Positions 25,301-40,049 of a DNA stretch of 64,000 nucleotides are shown here, piece by piece. Under the pieces are notes generated by a model. It was given only the letters and a program-made list of their open reading frames with translations. It did no database searches and had not been told where the DNA came from. Position 1 is the stretch's first letter. Each line of letters starts with the position of its first letter. This DNA comes from Erythrocercus mccallii (lineage: Eukaryota; Chordata; Aves; Passeriformes; Dicruridae): positions 108,294-172,293 of the forward strand of contig VZRG01000369.1 of assembly GCA_013397435.1 (NCBI GenBank). The letters run 5' to 3'. The translations under genes and the position numbers were made by a program.

Positions 25301-26221
25301 AGTGAAAGTAATCATCCGGACTAAGTAGGATTTAGGATTATTCTAAATTTTAGAAAATATACGTTGATATATTCTGAGTGGGATTAGGATATAAACTTAG
25401 TGAGACTAAGAGTTCTATAGTGATTATGTTTATGGGACTGTCAAAGGTTTTTTCATGAGACAAGAGGAAGTCAGAAAGCCCCTTCTGTTTCAAATAAATG
25501 TCCAGGTTTTGTTTAAGAGCCACACATACTAGTTCAGCATACTCCATTTGCTCTGCTGTCTAGAGCAAAAGATTGATGGCAAACCAATTCTCCTCTCATC
25601 TGCAGATGGCAACACTTGGTGGTGGAGAAGATACAGGATCTTAAGAGGGAGAAAAATATTGCAAACACAAATATTTAAAAGATTTGAGCTTTTTACTCCC
25701 AATTGATCTTTAATTAATTTCCATAGAATATTTTTTATGTCATTATTAGCATATAGTAGAATACGATTCAGGGGAAATGGACCCAGAGGGAAGATAAAAG
25801 CAAATCTCAAACAAAGAAAGAAAACCCTGGAGGTGAATGATTCCTAGCAGGTACACAGGAATCTCACCTATCTGATATGGATTTGGAACATAGGAAAAAT
25901 GACCCCAGCAAATGCCTTCTGAACTAAAGAGAGACCCATGTTGGCAACAGTTTGGTCAGTGCCAAAACACAGGTGACTACTAGGCATGAGTGAGATTATT
26001 ATTGATTCAAAAACATAAAGTATGTGAAGCCCATTTCATATTTTTGTACACGTTATGTCTATTTTCTCCTCTTACCAGTGACTCACTGGCCCAGATTTTG
26101 GTGAAAATACCAATGAGAAAAACCAAGGACAATCCTACTCAAGCAAGGGAAACTACATTAAGAGCACATTCAAAGGAAATATAGCGCCTGTTTTGCATAT
26201 GTATGAGTGATCACAGCTTGG

Positions 26222-26224
26222 TTT

Positions 26225-26292
<68 letters not shown>

Positions 26293-26325
26293 TCCTCTCC
26301 CTCTCTCTCTCTTTCTCTCTTTTCT
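26222..26325. repeat. (TTTC)n microsatellite grading into (CT)n
   Basis: About 18 near-perfect TTTC units are followed by CTCTCC/CTCTCTCT and TTTCTCTC blocks. It is a perfect polypyrimidine/polypurine tract of about 100 bp. The KERK-type frame on the minus strand is an artefact. Confidence 0.98.
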
Positions 26326-27831
26326 TACCAGAGTTGCCCAGACTATAAATTTGAAGAAAAGCTGATAAAAGTTGACCGTAGAAAATGGTCTGATGGAATC
26401 CAGTGAAGCATGTGGACGAGGAATCACCACAATATCATGCTACAAACTTTGAATAAGTGAGAAGGTGACTAAACTTGGCCTCACCTTCTTCTCACAATAG
26501 TACACAAGATGTATCTCTCTCAAATTTATAAGCACTGTCCCGTCCTAAAAACTGAGTCATTGCAAGCATGTCCAGACTGCAAGTGCCTCTTATTTGTACC
26601 CTGACAACATAGAATGTGAAAGGTTGGGGTTTTGAGATTGTTGAGTATCTCCAAAACAAGGACAATCTTAACTTTCATTACACAGCAAAAATAAGTAAAT
26701 AATAAATAAGTAAATAAAATAAGAGTAAGAAAGAGGATTCAGTTTAAGATAATTCTGTTCTAGTTTGTACATGTTATTAGCTGTTAAAATAATCTAAACT
26801 TGTATCTGAGGATGTGACCATGTCACATGTACAATAGCACCAGTAAATTGATTTTTTTAAACTAAATATTATATACATGAAATCTCAACATTTTTCTTGA
26901 AGTGGCTGAGTGATTTATCTCAACAGATTTCTGCACTTGGGATTTTCTTTACTCAAAGATGCTCAAAGGAAGCAGTTTAATGCAAACTCTCAGTATGTCA
27001 CATTTTGGCTGTGATTGCTTAATGCAGCAGTGCACAAATGAATTGCTCCACTGCATCCTCTGATCATGAATATGAATCGAAGTACTATAAACTGAACTCA
27101 ATGTACTGATAAGTGACTGCATCTGATTGTGCCAGCAGCCAGATGATTTTCTCATTAATGACCTGAACTATTAAAAGATGGAAGAATATGAAGCCAAGCC
27201 AGCATTGCCTGATCCTCTTTGCTGACATTTTTCCAGGCCTACAAGAAAGTTTTTCAACCAGTGAAAGAAAATTCATCCCAAAAAATCTTTTATGAATGAA
27301 GACAAATAAAAGCTTTGAGGCTCAAATTCTGTTTCAGATTACATTTATGTGACTCCCTTGTAGATGTAGTGTTTCTGTTTTAGTATGGGACAACACAGAT
27401 TTTCATATTAAGGAATTATGCTCCATGTTCTTCCTTTGCTTTTCCGTCCCTGCTATTCTGTGTATAGGAGCACATGGCTGCCAGGAAAAGACAGAGAACC
27501 TCATTCAACTAAGCAGAGCTTCTAAATTCATTAAACTGAGAGCCACAGATTTATGGGAGGCATGTGGCAAACACATCCTTTGCAATAACAAAAAGCAGCT
27601 AGAAATATTTTTAATGTGTATATTTTCAGAGTGTTATTCAAAGCCAAGCACTGGTGTGTAAAAATCCATTATTGTTTGCAAGCATCACCATGTTGATTTG
27701 CAGTTTAAATATGGCCCCATCTCAGCTGGAAGCACCTGCAGTACAAGTCCAGAATGAGGCATGTGGATCAGTTGCAGAGCCCATAATTGTTCTAGATCTC
27801 TGCTCCTATAGAAATGTGATACATGACTAAA

Positions 27832-27887
27832 GTTAAATAAAATAAAATAAATTAAAAAAAAAAAAAGAAGAAGAAGAAGAAAAAACC
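27832..27887. repeat. A-rich simple repeat (AAATA/AAG units)
   Basis: TAAATAAAATAAAATAA leads into an A13 run and then AAGAAGAAGAAG. It is low complexity and not clearly the tail of a retroelement. Confidence 0.85.
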
Positions 27888-29420
27888 TCCAAACCTGTTT
27901 CTTGAAAGCTCCAGTACCAGACTAGAAATGAAGAGCCTATCTGCAGGCACCACCACTACTATGGCAAATCTGCCTCTAGAGGGCATTGCAACCTAAATGT
28001 TTTCCCTGACAAGTGTTGAGAACATCTTGGATCGGCCCAGAAGGCAGCTCTTAAATTACCGAAATTAAGAGATTTAGCTGTATTTACAACATCAGCTATG
28101 TAGCAGTCAAAAAACTATTGGGCAGCAATACTGAAGGATCCTTAATCCACTGGGAAATAGCAGATAGTTTTGGTAAGAATAGATGTTACCAGACATTTTC
28201 TAGTATACCTGAAGTTTCTCAGGATGAGACAGGTTGTGAGCCAATTTTTTTGCACATAACTGTTCCCTTTTAATGACTTTGCCTGCATCTTTTTACGAGG
28301 GCTGCCATCACCATAGGTGGTTAAATCCAAGGATCATTGGTCATTAGCAAGGAGGTGCAAAGAGGTTTTGAATGCTTAGCACCTGGCATTTAGGCCTGTG
28401 CATCTGATACAAACCAAATAACATTATTATTTGACTTTCTCAAGATCTATGATCTATACAAATTGCTCAGATATAAGCATCATCAAAGCATTATGTTCCA
28501 GGCTTTTTGTATATAAGACAAAAATATCTAAGTGACACATCATGAGATACTCTGATAATGAGCTGGGAGGACAGGCCCTTCCCAGTATGGGCTGTTTTCT
28601 AAAGGTCTTTTTAAGCCTCTGCGGACATGCAGTAGGAAAAATCCAAACAGTATTTTTTTCTCCTCTGTACACATGAACTAAATCAGTTCAAATTACAAAA
28701 CCTACTTTTCTGCTGCTGAAAAGCAAAGAACATTCTTATCTTGCTGCATGCTGAAGGCCATATTTTGTTACTGCAGAGAACAGCAATCACATCCTTTGCT
28801 ACAGTTTGGCTATGGATGTTTTACTATTCACATTTGTTCAACTACAATTAACTGAAATACATTCAGTACATCCTTATTTTTCTGAAGACTGATATTTGTC
28901 TATTTCCCTATCATAACAATGATTCCTTGTGATTTTCAGATACTGCTGTGAGAGTTTTGCTGAATGTCATAGCCACCTACATTTCTAAGAAGCTACACGT
29001 CTTGCAGACTCTTCAGATTCCAGGAGTCCCTTACAAATTTTCAGAGTGCTCAGTTCATTTCTTGGTGCCTTATTTCCTGGTGCCAGTCTCTGTGTTAAGA
29101 TTTTTGTACTGTGAGAATAGATTTTAATATCTCCTATAAGACAGAAATGTCCTTTCTGAAGTACATAGCATGGTATAAAACAATTTTATTTATAAGGAAA
29201 ACCCAGAGTATATAAAATATTAAAAATACAATAGTCAAATATAGTAGAAAAAGAAATTTGATAATTAAAACAGAAGGGTAAACTATATCAGGAAGAAAGT
29301 TATACAGGAGTCAAGTAAAACCACTTACACAATCAGTATCTATACTGACAGTTGGTATCATCAAAATTCTTCCTGTCTTATTCATTATACTACAGCAGTG
29401 AGTAGAAATATCAAAATTCT

Positions 29421-29446
29421 AGCTTTAACTGTCTTTAGTTAAAGCT
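29421..29446. repeat. Perfect hairpin, 10-bp arms
   Basis: AGCTTTAACT, GTCTTT, AGTTAAAGCT. Confidence 0.9.
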
Positions 29447-30537
29447 GTAAGTTTGCCACATGCAAATATTTTGATTTAAGCAAGACAGTAAAATAAAATT
29501 GTCCCTCTAAAATTCTAAACTATCAAATGGTTTGTGTAAATGTAAGTGAGTAAGTGCTGAATGTATTTAATGAGAAATAAAAGGATTCTGGGATTATACT
29601 GTGGCCACACAAAAAAGTTTGGATGCTATATGCCCAGGAATGACATAAATTCTGTTTGAACTCCAGATAAAGAAAATTGGATTCTCTGTGAAATATAATT
29701 TGCAAAAGATGCCCAAAATCCAAACCTCAGAGGTAATATGTTTGCTACTTTATTAGTTTTGTGGATGTTTATTTATCTTATATAGTAAACAGACCTGGTT
29801 TTGTATAAGAATGTTTCTGGTTATCTGCTTAGAAACAGAAAAGTTTTGGGTTTTTTTTGGTAAGAGGAGGAAAGGTGTGTGTGTATCAAACAATTCCAAT
29901 TGGAAGCGTTGGGTTTAACCTCCCTCTGTGCTCTGGCCCCTCAGCCATGAGCACTCCCACCCTGCAGTACAGGCTGTGTGGGAGGTTTTGCTTTGTCCTG
30001 GGGTCAGAGATACTGAAAGGAAGAAAGAGAAAGAAAGATTAATCTGATAAAGGCATTGCCATTTCTAATCGAACTGATGGGAAACTGTGGTATGAAGTTA
30101 AAGAGGCAACACAGGGTGAGTTACTGTGATGAACTACCTGAAAGCTGAGGCAATCAAATAGATAGCTCTCACATATAAAAATTACTGTCCCATCTTTATT
30201 CATCAACAGTTTTGCACAAGTGTCTCACGTTCAATCCCTTCCAGGAACAACTAAAGCACTCTGATACATTGGATCAGATTAAATCTTATCTGGGAAACTC
30301 AGCCACTGGGGTGGCTGTTCCCGCTTTCAGACTTAATTTCTCCTAACAGAAATAAACTTTTAAAGCTCGAAAATAGCGAACTGCAAAAATTAATAGCAGT
30401 ACAGCCCAGGGCCTGCTCTTGCAACCTGCTGGAATGGAATTGGAAGGGCTTTTACTCTGGCATGTGGTAGCAGTAAAACTTTTTCACATAGCCTGTCAGA
30501 TGAAAACCTATAGAAGGGAAATCTGTGACTCTTAGTT

Positions 30538-30643
30538 TATAGAATTAGAGAATGGTCAGGGTTGCAAGGGACCCTAAAATCATTCAGTTCCAACATCCAT
30601 GCCATCAGCAGGCACAACTTCCACTAGACCAGGTTCAGAAAGT
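30538..30643 (-). mobile_element. Short CR1 3'-terminal fragment, inverted
   Basis: The plus strand reads a degraded AGAATTAGAGAATGGTCAGG terminus, then 'ttgcaagggaccctaaaatc', 'cattcagttccaacatccatgccat', and 'cttccactagaccaggtt'. This is the complement of the last roughly 100 bp of a CR1 element. It is heavily 5'-truncated. Confidence 0.85.
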
Positions 30644-33600
30644 ATTCATGCAAACTGACATTGAGGTTTTCTTCACATTTACAGGGGCCAGAAGAATCAC
30701 ATTGAAAAAAAGCTAGTAATAAAAAAGCCTACCACTGAGTAATAGATAAACAGATATATTTGATTCAAATATAGTCAAATGATATGAAAAGCAAATATGG
30801 TATCATAGAAAATGCACCATAAAATTCCTGTAAAGATTCTCTCACATGATTTTAAGAACCAGTTTATAATTTGATCTTTAGACATGCTGAGATCTTCCCA
30901 TGATGCTGAATTCTTTGAGCCTTTTGAAGTGGATAGGCTCTGAGGATACTCAGTACTTTGCAGGACTGCTTGCTAATGAACAGAGGAAGCAAGCATCAGT
31001 TTTGTGTCATCAAATCTGTTCCTCTGACCAAATATCACATGATTTTGTAGTCATGGCATACAGGATAGGAGCAAAACCACAGATATTGATAAAGAAAATT
31101 AAATGGAAATAGAAAAACTGACCTAATAATAAATATGTTTTCAGAACTTTATTTTTTTTAAACTGAAGTTCTTTCACCCACAGAAATGCTAACAGGATTT
31201 TAAATAGTATTTTATCTTCCAGGTAAATGCGTATCTGCACTTCTGAAGTCACAAATCAGTCAAGGATACCTAACATTGAAGATGATGAACCAGGTACATT
31301 TATAGTTGTGAGGAAAAAAAAAGAAAGATAAATTTTACACTTTTTTCCTTTTTTAGAATTAACCTCACCTACAAATGTGTAAAAAATAAATGTGATTCTG
31401 AGTATTTTACTTGATGACTCTGGTTTTGTATCCTAAATTATTTATACTTAATAAAATACAGCATTTTCAGAAATAACTTCCTTAAGATAATACTCATTTT
31501 AAAAAAAAAACTTTTGGTTAAAAATTTTGGTAAAAAATTCTTGGAAGCCCATATTGCCTAAAGTTCAAGCAAAATCAATTAAAATTACTTCAGACACAGA
31601 ATACGTCAAAAAAGAGTATTTTATGGGACATTCAATCAACATCTACTGTGTATTTGCTGAAATACATTTATTGACTACTTCTTATGTGTCTTATGGTTAG
31701 TAGTTTCCAGAACAATTACACTATTTGCCCAGTGCTGGAGTAAGTTTTTCCAAACTTTTCAAAGAGAACAATCGATGAAAAGAGTGTTTCAAAGTCCTAA
31801 AGAAAGAGACAAAAAATGATGTTAGGCTTAAATGGGTTTGTCTTTTTTTAAGGTATTTTAGAGTTCTAAATATTGTCTTCTAGTTACATTTCATTATACA
31901 AGATAGAATGAAAATTATGCAAAATAGTGAATGCTAAATATACATTTTTGTATTATATTAACATTACCTTGAAGAGGAGTAAAAGAATGGATTTAATTGA
32001 AAGCAAATATGTATTTCAAACTCTCAGCAACTGCAAAAATTTCCTGCTCTAGAAACCATATTTTATAGTCTTTGGCAAATCAGAAGCTTACAGTATACAG
32101 AAGTTTACAGAAGTTTATTCTCCTCCCTGGAAAACCAGGCAGGTTAAAGAAAGCACAATAGTCTTGCTACATTTTAACTATTCTACTCTGGTTAACATTG
32201 AAATATAAGTATTAAAACAGCTCCTAAGAAATGGCAAAAAATATTAATACATATTAAACAAGTACTACTGGCAACAAATTGATTAGGAGAAGCAGGGTGA
32301 TTCCTGAACATGTTTTTCCCCCAAATAATAAGCAGGTATCTTGCTTATTACATTCAATTTCTTAAATGCAAATGCTTAAAAATCTAAATTGAATAAGGGA
32401 AACACAAGTGAAGCTGTGCCTTAAAAGTACAATGTCAATTCAGCCAATAAACAAGTAAAACAAACTAAGTGTTCTAAACCATATTTTGATTTATCTACTT
32501 ATTAATAAATACTCATGGTAAATGATTAGCAAGTCCATGGTATTTAAGATCAAAGTTTTAAAGCCTTCTTAATAAAATTATTTTCTTTGAACCTGAAGTA
32601 CTGAGGATAGTATAACAATAGAAAATACTTGGTTTGCATTAAAACGGTTTTTACTTCTAGACAGTAACATGCCACAGATGAACTCTCAGCTTTCTAGGAT
32701 CAGATGATTCATTTTTAAGCAGTTGGTCTGAATACTTCGCACTGTTTCCTATCGCAAACAAGTAGCTCTGTGAAAGTGGATGAAATTGAAATGTCTTCAT
32801 GGAATGTCTGAGGCCACGAGTGAAGGAAAGCAAAAATTTTTATCTTTTCAACACATTTCCCAATTTGAAAGGTTTCATTTTCTCTTTAAAAGATAATAAA
32901 AAGGGGTTTTTTTAGTGACATGAAACAGAATTATCATTCCTTGGACAATTTGGATTTAGCTACTTCACAGACTACTGTTCAGCTGTATCTCTATCAACAG
33001 AGCACCTCTCACTTCTAGTAAGCTCCATGCAAACACTGAGTGGGCCCATGTGCATTTCATCTGCATTGCACGTTGCCAGACTGAGACCATATAATTTCTT
33101 ACATCTCATACTTAAATTTCTTTACTACGATTCCTCCAAAATTCTGGTGCATAAATCTTAAAATTGCAAGGTAGACATACATTCAAAATTAAATAATCCA
33201 TATGTGGTGTAAAAGTGAGCACTATCCCATTCCTAAATGATTCATAACTTTTTAATGTTTCTCTATGCCTTGTAGCGGCCAATTTCTCATTCAACACAAA
33301 CAACCTAGTTGCATATTTTCATATTAAACTTTTTAAATGGCACAATATTCTAATTTTCAGTGTCTGTTCAGCATCACAAGCACCTTATTACCATAGGAAA
33401 AGTTGTCCATATAATTTTTATAATAAATATTGTAGTTTCTCCAACACAACTGCAAATGGTTTCCTTCTAAAGTGAAGCTAGTTATATTTAATTCAGTAAA
33501 TTAACCAGACTAATTCTGTTCATGGGAATGGAAAAATCAACAAACCAGCTCTAGTTGCTGAGGAAGCAAACAGATAACTCAGCAATAATTTAGGATTATG

Positions 33601-36600
33601 CAGTAATTCAGGGCAGAACATGGTATGCATTATTTTTAAACAGAAAGTATCTTATTAATCAACATGCAGGACAGTTACCTGCAGCTTAACAAATCGTGAA
33701 CAGTTTAACAAGTGGTGAACTTTGGGTGAGACATAGAAACCAATGAAACCTGTGCAGCCACCATATCAGGATAAAATCAGGAATGGGAAGGCTGAGCATT
33801 GCAGAGATCTTCATTTGCTGGAGCAGACGGCTTTTGCTATTAGGATTCCTGGCCAAACAAAAACAATTGGCTGCCAAAATTAGCTCCTTGGGACAATTTA
33901 GGAGCTTTGAAGTGAACAGTGTTTTTGAGCTGGAACTAAGCCCAGGTCCTGCTTCAAACTCAAATCAAAATGACAAAGAGGAAAATTTTTGTGCCACACG
34001 CCCCCTCAGTGTAAGATTACTTTGGTTTGGCAGCTGTACTGTTTATCTTGTTATTTAAAACTATTCCACTAGATACTCACAATCGAGCATTTAAACAACT
34101 GGCTCTGATTATGACGACAGCAGATATGTTTGGCCACATTTCAGAAACATTACAGTCTGATGGATAAATAAAAGCATGCTGGCTTTAGAGTTACATTAAT
34201 TAAAGAAGTTTAGAATGTATGCTAGGTAAAAACTGCATACATGCATATAAAATATAAATATATTTTTGAGAAACAGATCTTGTTTCTATTTTTTCTGTAT
34301 TTGAAGATAAAGATTTTTATCAAATTTCTACAGAGGGATAAAGTAAGGCCTGAAAACACCATCTGGCTTTGCAAGATCTACCTCACAGCATAAAGGGAAA
34401 GGAATTGGAAGCCAGGTTCTCACATCCATCTACTATGATGGAGAAATGACCACTCAAAACATGCATGCAAGCACAGTCATGCACTGCTCATTGATTCTGA
34501 TAGGAATCATCTTGAATTTAAGCTGCTTGTACATAGCAGAGAAATTATGAAGATATGTAAATAAACCTTTTGAAGAACATATTTGTGAATGGAGAAAAAC
34601 AGGTTTCTTCAAAATGATTTTCACCATCAGTTCCTCTCTGTTGGAAGCTAGAATTAATAGATCTACAAATGTGAATTCACACATATTGGTGAGCTTCACC
34701 CTATAGTTTTGCACTCTTGGGACCACAGGAGCATGGAGCTGAGCTTTATGGGATTTTTCCACAATGCATTTTTAAATCATACCATATAATTCTCAGCATC
34801 AGAGACCTGTAATTCTCAGCACTGAAACATACTTTGAAATTCCCAAAGTTAATATAATGCTTCCTTTTCAAACTTATCTAGCTCTGACTCCTTTCACTCC
34901 AGTAAATTTTAAGTGACTCAAGTTCAACTGACAAAGCTTAAGAAGACTTCTGGACCCTTTCAGTATATTTGACTACTTGAGCTTATGAGCTCATCTGTTC
35001 GAAACAATGGAGACAAAAAAGGTGGCATAAAGCCACCAAAGATTTGTCTCAATCAGCACTCTGATGTCATAGATTGAACTTGCCAAACAGTTACATAATC
35101 TATATTTGGAATGTTATTAAAGCAAATTCCAAAGACATTTTTCACCTGACTATGCAGACTTACATAAATACAGATCACATACAAACACTGGCAAATGAAC
35201 AAGACCTTGTAGACCTTCATATTGGTTTGGAGGCCTTTGAAAATGACTTCTGTGATATTATAGAAACAAATTTGTACTAACAGTGTTTCTTTCCAAGCAA
35301 TTTTGAGAGTACTGTACAATATCCCGTAATATAAAAATGCAGTTCAAAATCAGATAGGAATTACAAACGAGTATCTTCTTAGAAAATTAATGCAGTAGGA
35401 AGTCAGCTGTCTCAGACCAAAGCAAGAACAGACAAAGCAGTAGCATATCTACTCTCAGATTTTAAGGCCAGAGAGAACTATTATTACCATTTATTCTCAG
35501 CTCCTGCACACACACTTCAGGGTAATTTTATGTATCAAATCTCTCAAGTCCATAATAATTATGAAACTCACATTATCTAATTTACAGGATAGAATAGTCT
35601 TTCCTTTCTCTGTAATGACAAAACTTGAGATTGCTGAATAAGTAGAGATTTGGTTGCATGAATTGAGAATAAATTTGCATCAGGTTGTACCAACATAGAT
35701 TTCCTTCATGGGTTAGTAGAAGCAACACGTGCAGAAGTTTCAAATATAAATTGTATAATGAAAAGTATTCTCTGAAATGTCAGGCATTCCATCAATAGCA
35801 GATATTCAGAGCAGTGAGTCCTCTTCTAAGTCAATCAAAAAATACTAAATATGGTGCATAAATGCATTATGTCAACCATGGCACCATGTGCTGTGTAAAA
35901 GGAAAACCAATCCATGAAAAGTTTACATCTCAGAAAAACTCTTTTGTAGTGCTGTAATTGTATCTGTTGCTCCTATAGAGATATTAGGCCTCTTCTGTTC
36001 TTCTCTTTATAGAACACTTATTCTGAATGTAAATTCTGTTAGGAATTAATAGCAGCAGGAATAACTGAAAAATGAGCACAGCTGCTGGAATCATAATTCT
36101 ATCTTCATGCTACTGAGTAGCAAAACAAGGAAACAATTCTTTGAAGCCAATATCCACAGATACAAACCAAGACCTTGGAGGATGCAGTGGGAAATTCTGC
36201 ACAAATGTCCCTGCAGCAGGTGTAGGTGTAGGTAAGCAGGTAGGGTAAGCCACTGAGAAATCTTGCTTTCCTACAAAGCCCGGAGACATCCCATTTGCAC
36301 AGCTTCTTTGGAAACCATGCAGTACTGTCAAGTGTCACTGCACAGCTCTAGTCCACAACCCCACCTGTTTAACACTAAGTGATCATATCTAAGTGTTTCC
36401 TATGATCCTAATGCTTGTAACAGTAAAATTAAAGTTTTAAATTGAGCTGTCATAGTAAGCCTCCTGACCTGTTAATAGCCACAGAGGTCTCTAACAAGGA
36501 AGCAAACCAGAAGCAGCAAGCTGTTAAACAAGTAAAATGTTGATCCAGCTAACTTTTATTCTCAGCAAATTTATCAATACTGGTTAACAATACTTCCAAC

Positions 36601-39600
36601 TAGTACAGGGCCTTCTGACATGACAAAATGAGTGTAACAACCCATTCTGTCAATACAACACGAATGTCATTTCAAGTGCTCAAAACCCACTAAGCTACCC
36701 TAAAAAAGATTGATTTATCTGCTCCAGTGTTTCTTTGGGGCAAACTTTTCTCACAACTGAAACCAATTAGTGGGCCTGGCACTTGTAGTGCAAAATGTAG
36801 GTCAGCATCAAGTAATAAAAAAGTATTGACTTTTCTCTGTCTGTAAGCAGCATGAAAGGGGTGCCATGGCCTTGTCGTATATGAAAAGAGCTCCATTAAT
36901 TTCACTTATTTCAACCAGGGCTGTCAAATACTAATGCTTCTATTGCACTTTTCACACAAAGTACATTGACACCGATCCTGGCCCCAGTGTAACAAGTTTA
37001 CAATATTTCAGTCAGTGAAAGGGGTACTATAATTTTTAATTCCCTGTTGTACATTTAGTCTCTTTAAGCAGCACTACTTATAAGACTTACTAGGAAATAT
37101 GAGCTGGGACATTAATAACGGCTTCACACTTCTTCCCATGGGCAAGAGAAGCTATTTCTTGGGCACAGCTTCAACAACTAATTAGCCATAAAGTTCAGGA
37201 CACAGTTGTTTGGCATAACTCTGTTTTTGTGGCTGGTGGGCACAGACTGCCAATTTTACTTTCTGCTGTGGAGAAAAAAATCAAAATCTAGGAAGAGGTC
37301 TTCCATGACTTAAGGCTATAAAATTGAAAAGCTAATGCGTAAACCAATTGGGTCAACCAGCCTCTTCAAATAAGAGATAATAACAAAAGCCCGGATCATG
37401 CCTTAGGGACTGGATCTCATTGTGTCAGAACAGAGGTATTGACTCCCAGGGAAAAGCGTGCCTAATCAGAGTTCCCTGCCCCACAGCACAGCTGCCAAGT
37501 GACCACTGCTGTGATGAATGGGGTAGAATTGCACCTTTCGCTATTCAGCTTACCAACACAATGCAGAGGAGGAGAAGGAAGAACCAACATCTACCTCCTC
37601 CTTCAACTGTCTACTACTGCTAACAATTTGAAAACTTCTACATTTTGTTCCTTCTGGTAGAAGCAATAAAGTTTTCATGGAAGTACAGGATATTTTATGA
37701 GCTTCTCCATATTGTGGATATACACAGCAGAGGTCAAACTGACTGAAAATGTTATGATCCTGTTTCCCTCTATTCTCTGCAACTTGCCTTCTAAACTGAC
37801 TTTTCTTTCTTTCAAGTGAAGTTTATGGTTCTTGTTGACAAGCTTGAGGGCTCTGAGTGTGATGTCTAACTCATTCCCTAATTACCTCCTGCAAATGCAA
37901 ACATCACCACCAACAATAAAACTCTTTGATTTAAAAAGACTGGGTGACTATGGTAGAAGACAATTTTCTACTTGCTTTAATGACTTTGTAAGTCTTACCC
38001 TTTGAATCAACTTGCTATTAGATCTTAAAATAAAATGATACTGTATAGCCATCATAAAAGGCAACTTTATAACCTTCTGTGTTATGCTTACATCAGGCAA
38101 GTTTTTTTCAATTTGTTAGTTATAGTCTTTTATTGACATTATGATAATGTGTTGTAAAAAAGAATCAGGAAATTATGTTCACAGTAGGAAATTTAACAAC
38201 ACTATTTTAATATCCTATCTTCCAAACAGAAAGAGAAAACATTAATTGCTATTTAATTTATGTAACAAATATTTCATTAATTTTACACTTAATTTTTCAT
38301 GGATATTTATAACTGTCACTGACTCTTACATGTTTTATCTTTTATGAACTAAAAACGAGGAAGCCAAACTCAAACAGTGCTTGCTAGAAGCTATGAAAGA
38401 TTTCTAATGATGTCTCATGAGTTTGAAAAACCACTGACTTGATAATCACATAGGTTTAGATACTTTCTGTGTGACTGTACAAGGAAAGCACAACTGTTCC
38501 TAAACAAGTAAGATATTCTGGGATAGCCTCGTTCGTTAAGGATTACAAATCTGTCAACCCTTAATTCCTTTCTCACAAGCAAAGGCAAATTATCTCTGGG
38601 CTTTGATGAAAGTTTTGTACAAGGAAGGACAAAAAAAAGGGGGAAGGATTTGGTCCAGTAAATTACTTTTTCCTGTAAGAATTGCCTCTGCATAATTAAC
38701 CTGGGATCTGAAACTAGGCCATCCTTTTTGTCATGTGTAATATAACCAGCAATGAAGATTCCTGGTCCAAATTGGCATTTGTTACATTTACTTAGTACCC
38801 TGCAGTCATTGTGGTTGCTCAAGGGAAAGAAAGGGTGGAATTCCCAGCCGTAGCCTCTACATTCATTTACTCCATTTATTAATGATCTGCAAGCCAAGGC
38901 ACTGTCTGGTCCTTCCTCTCAAACATGGACTAGCTTTAGAATGCTTTAGAAATACATTCTCCCTTATAAATAACTGTTCAGTTAATTAATTTCTTTACAT
39001 GTATAAAGCTAATCTATGGAAGAAGAATAAGTCACCTTGATGTAGACACTTTTCAGGTACTTTTAGACCTGTTCAGAGTCAGTATCAATATTGTAAGTAT
39101 AGTCTGCCACACAAAGTTACAGTGTACGCTGTACCATACTTTAGGTAATGTTATGAAACAACATCACCCAAATTCTATTCTGAATGTCTGTTTATGAATC
39201 AAAATTGCCAAAGACAGTACTTTATTTTTTCAACTATGTAGCCTTTTTTTAACAAGTAAATTAAATTAAGAAACCAATGTGAATTTCTCCACAAGCTATT
39301 TCATACTCGGATACCCTTGAACTTTACTGAATCTGGGCTAAAAAACAAATGTGCTGTTGAAATAGTTCAGTAAGTATTCAGAATTCCAAGAGGTGTTTAT
39401 TTGCTATTGTCATGCAAATATCTACCTCTTACAGTGTATTTTAACAACATATTTTTGAACAAGGGAGTACAAATTCATCTTAATCTATTTAAGATGTATA
39501 AATAACATTGTCAAGAATGAAAACACTCTAATGAGAAATATATAAACCTTTGAAGGTGTTATTCAATCTGAGGTGGAGCCTAACACTACATTCCTGTGTA

Positions 39601-40049
39601 CAAAAAACCCCACAGACTTTAAAATCAGCTGATAAAAAAGTAAAGGACACATTTTATGACAGTACTTGTATTTTTAAACTAGCTTCTTGTCCTATCCATC
39701 ACACACACTCTGTTGACAAACTACTGCATTTAGGGACAAACATCTTGACTTAGGCCATTTGTAAGCTGCCCCCTTCATTGTCTAATCTGTTCAACTACCA
39801 CATTGTCTTTCCAGCTGAAAATAAGCCAGTGCCAAGTGCTCAATGCCAAAACAAACTCAGAACCACTTTTAACCTGCTAGACTAAAGCCAGAAAACGTTT
39901 AACCTGCCAAGATCAAATTGCAACTCTCTAACTTGCCAAAATCATCCCACCACGAGTTAAGGAGGAAAAATTCTAACTTGAAATCCTCAAGTGAAAATAT
40001 TTTAATATGTTTTTTGGCTTCTGATATGCAGCAAAACCAGTACTCCATT
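30644..40049. other. Gene-free, very AT-rich desert
   Basis: Nine kilobases with no recognised repeat or exon. The longest frame, 160 codons on minus at 38,415-38,897, has no splice or family support. A hairpin-free, low-CpG texture suggests neutral intergenic DNA. Confidence 0.5.

Larger units (their letters stand above)
25301..30537. other. Gene-free stretch
   Basis: Contains the TTTC array and an A-rich tract. The plus strand has an acceptor-like TGATTTTCAG followed by a 61-codon open frame (28,942-29,127), not assignable. Nothing else recognised. Confidence 0.5.

Noticed and set aside
38415..38897. 160-codon open frame on minus, the longest after the 188-codon GC-rich one
   Set aside because: No family resemblance, no convincing splice sites at its ends, and composition like surrounding DNA. 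Treated as a chance frame.
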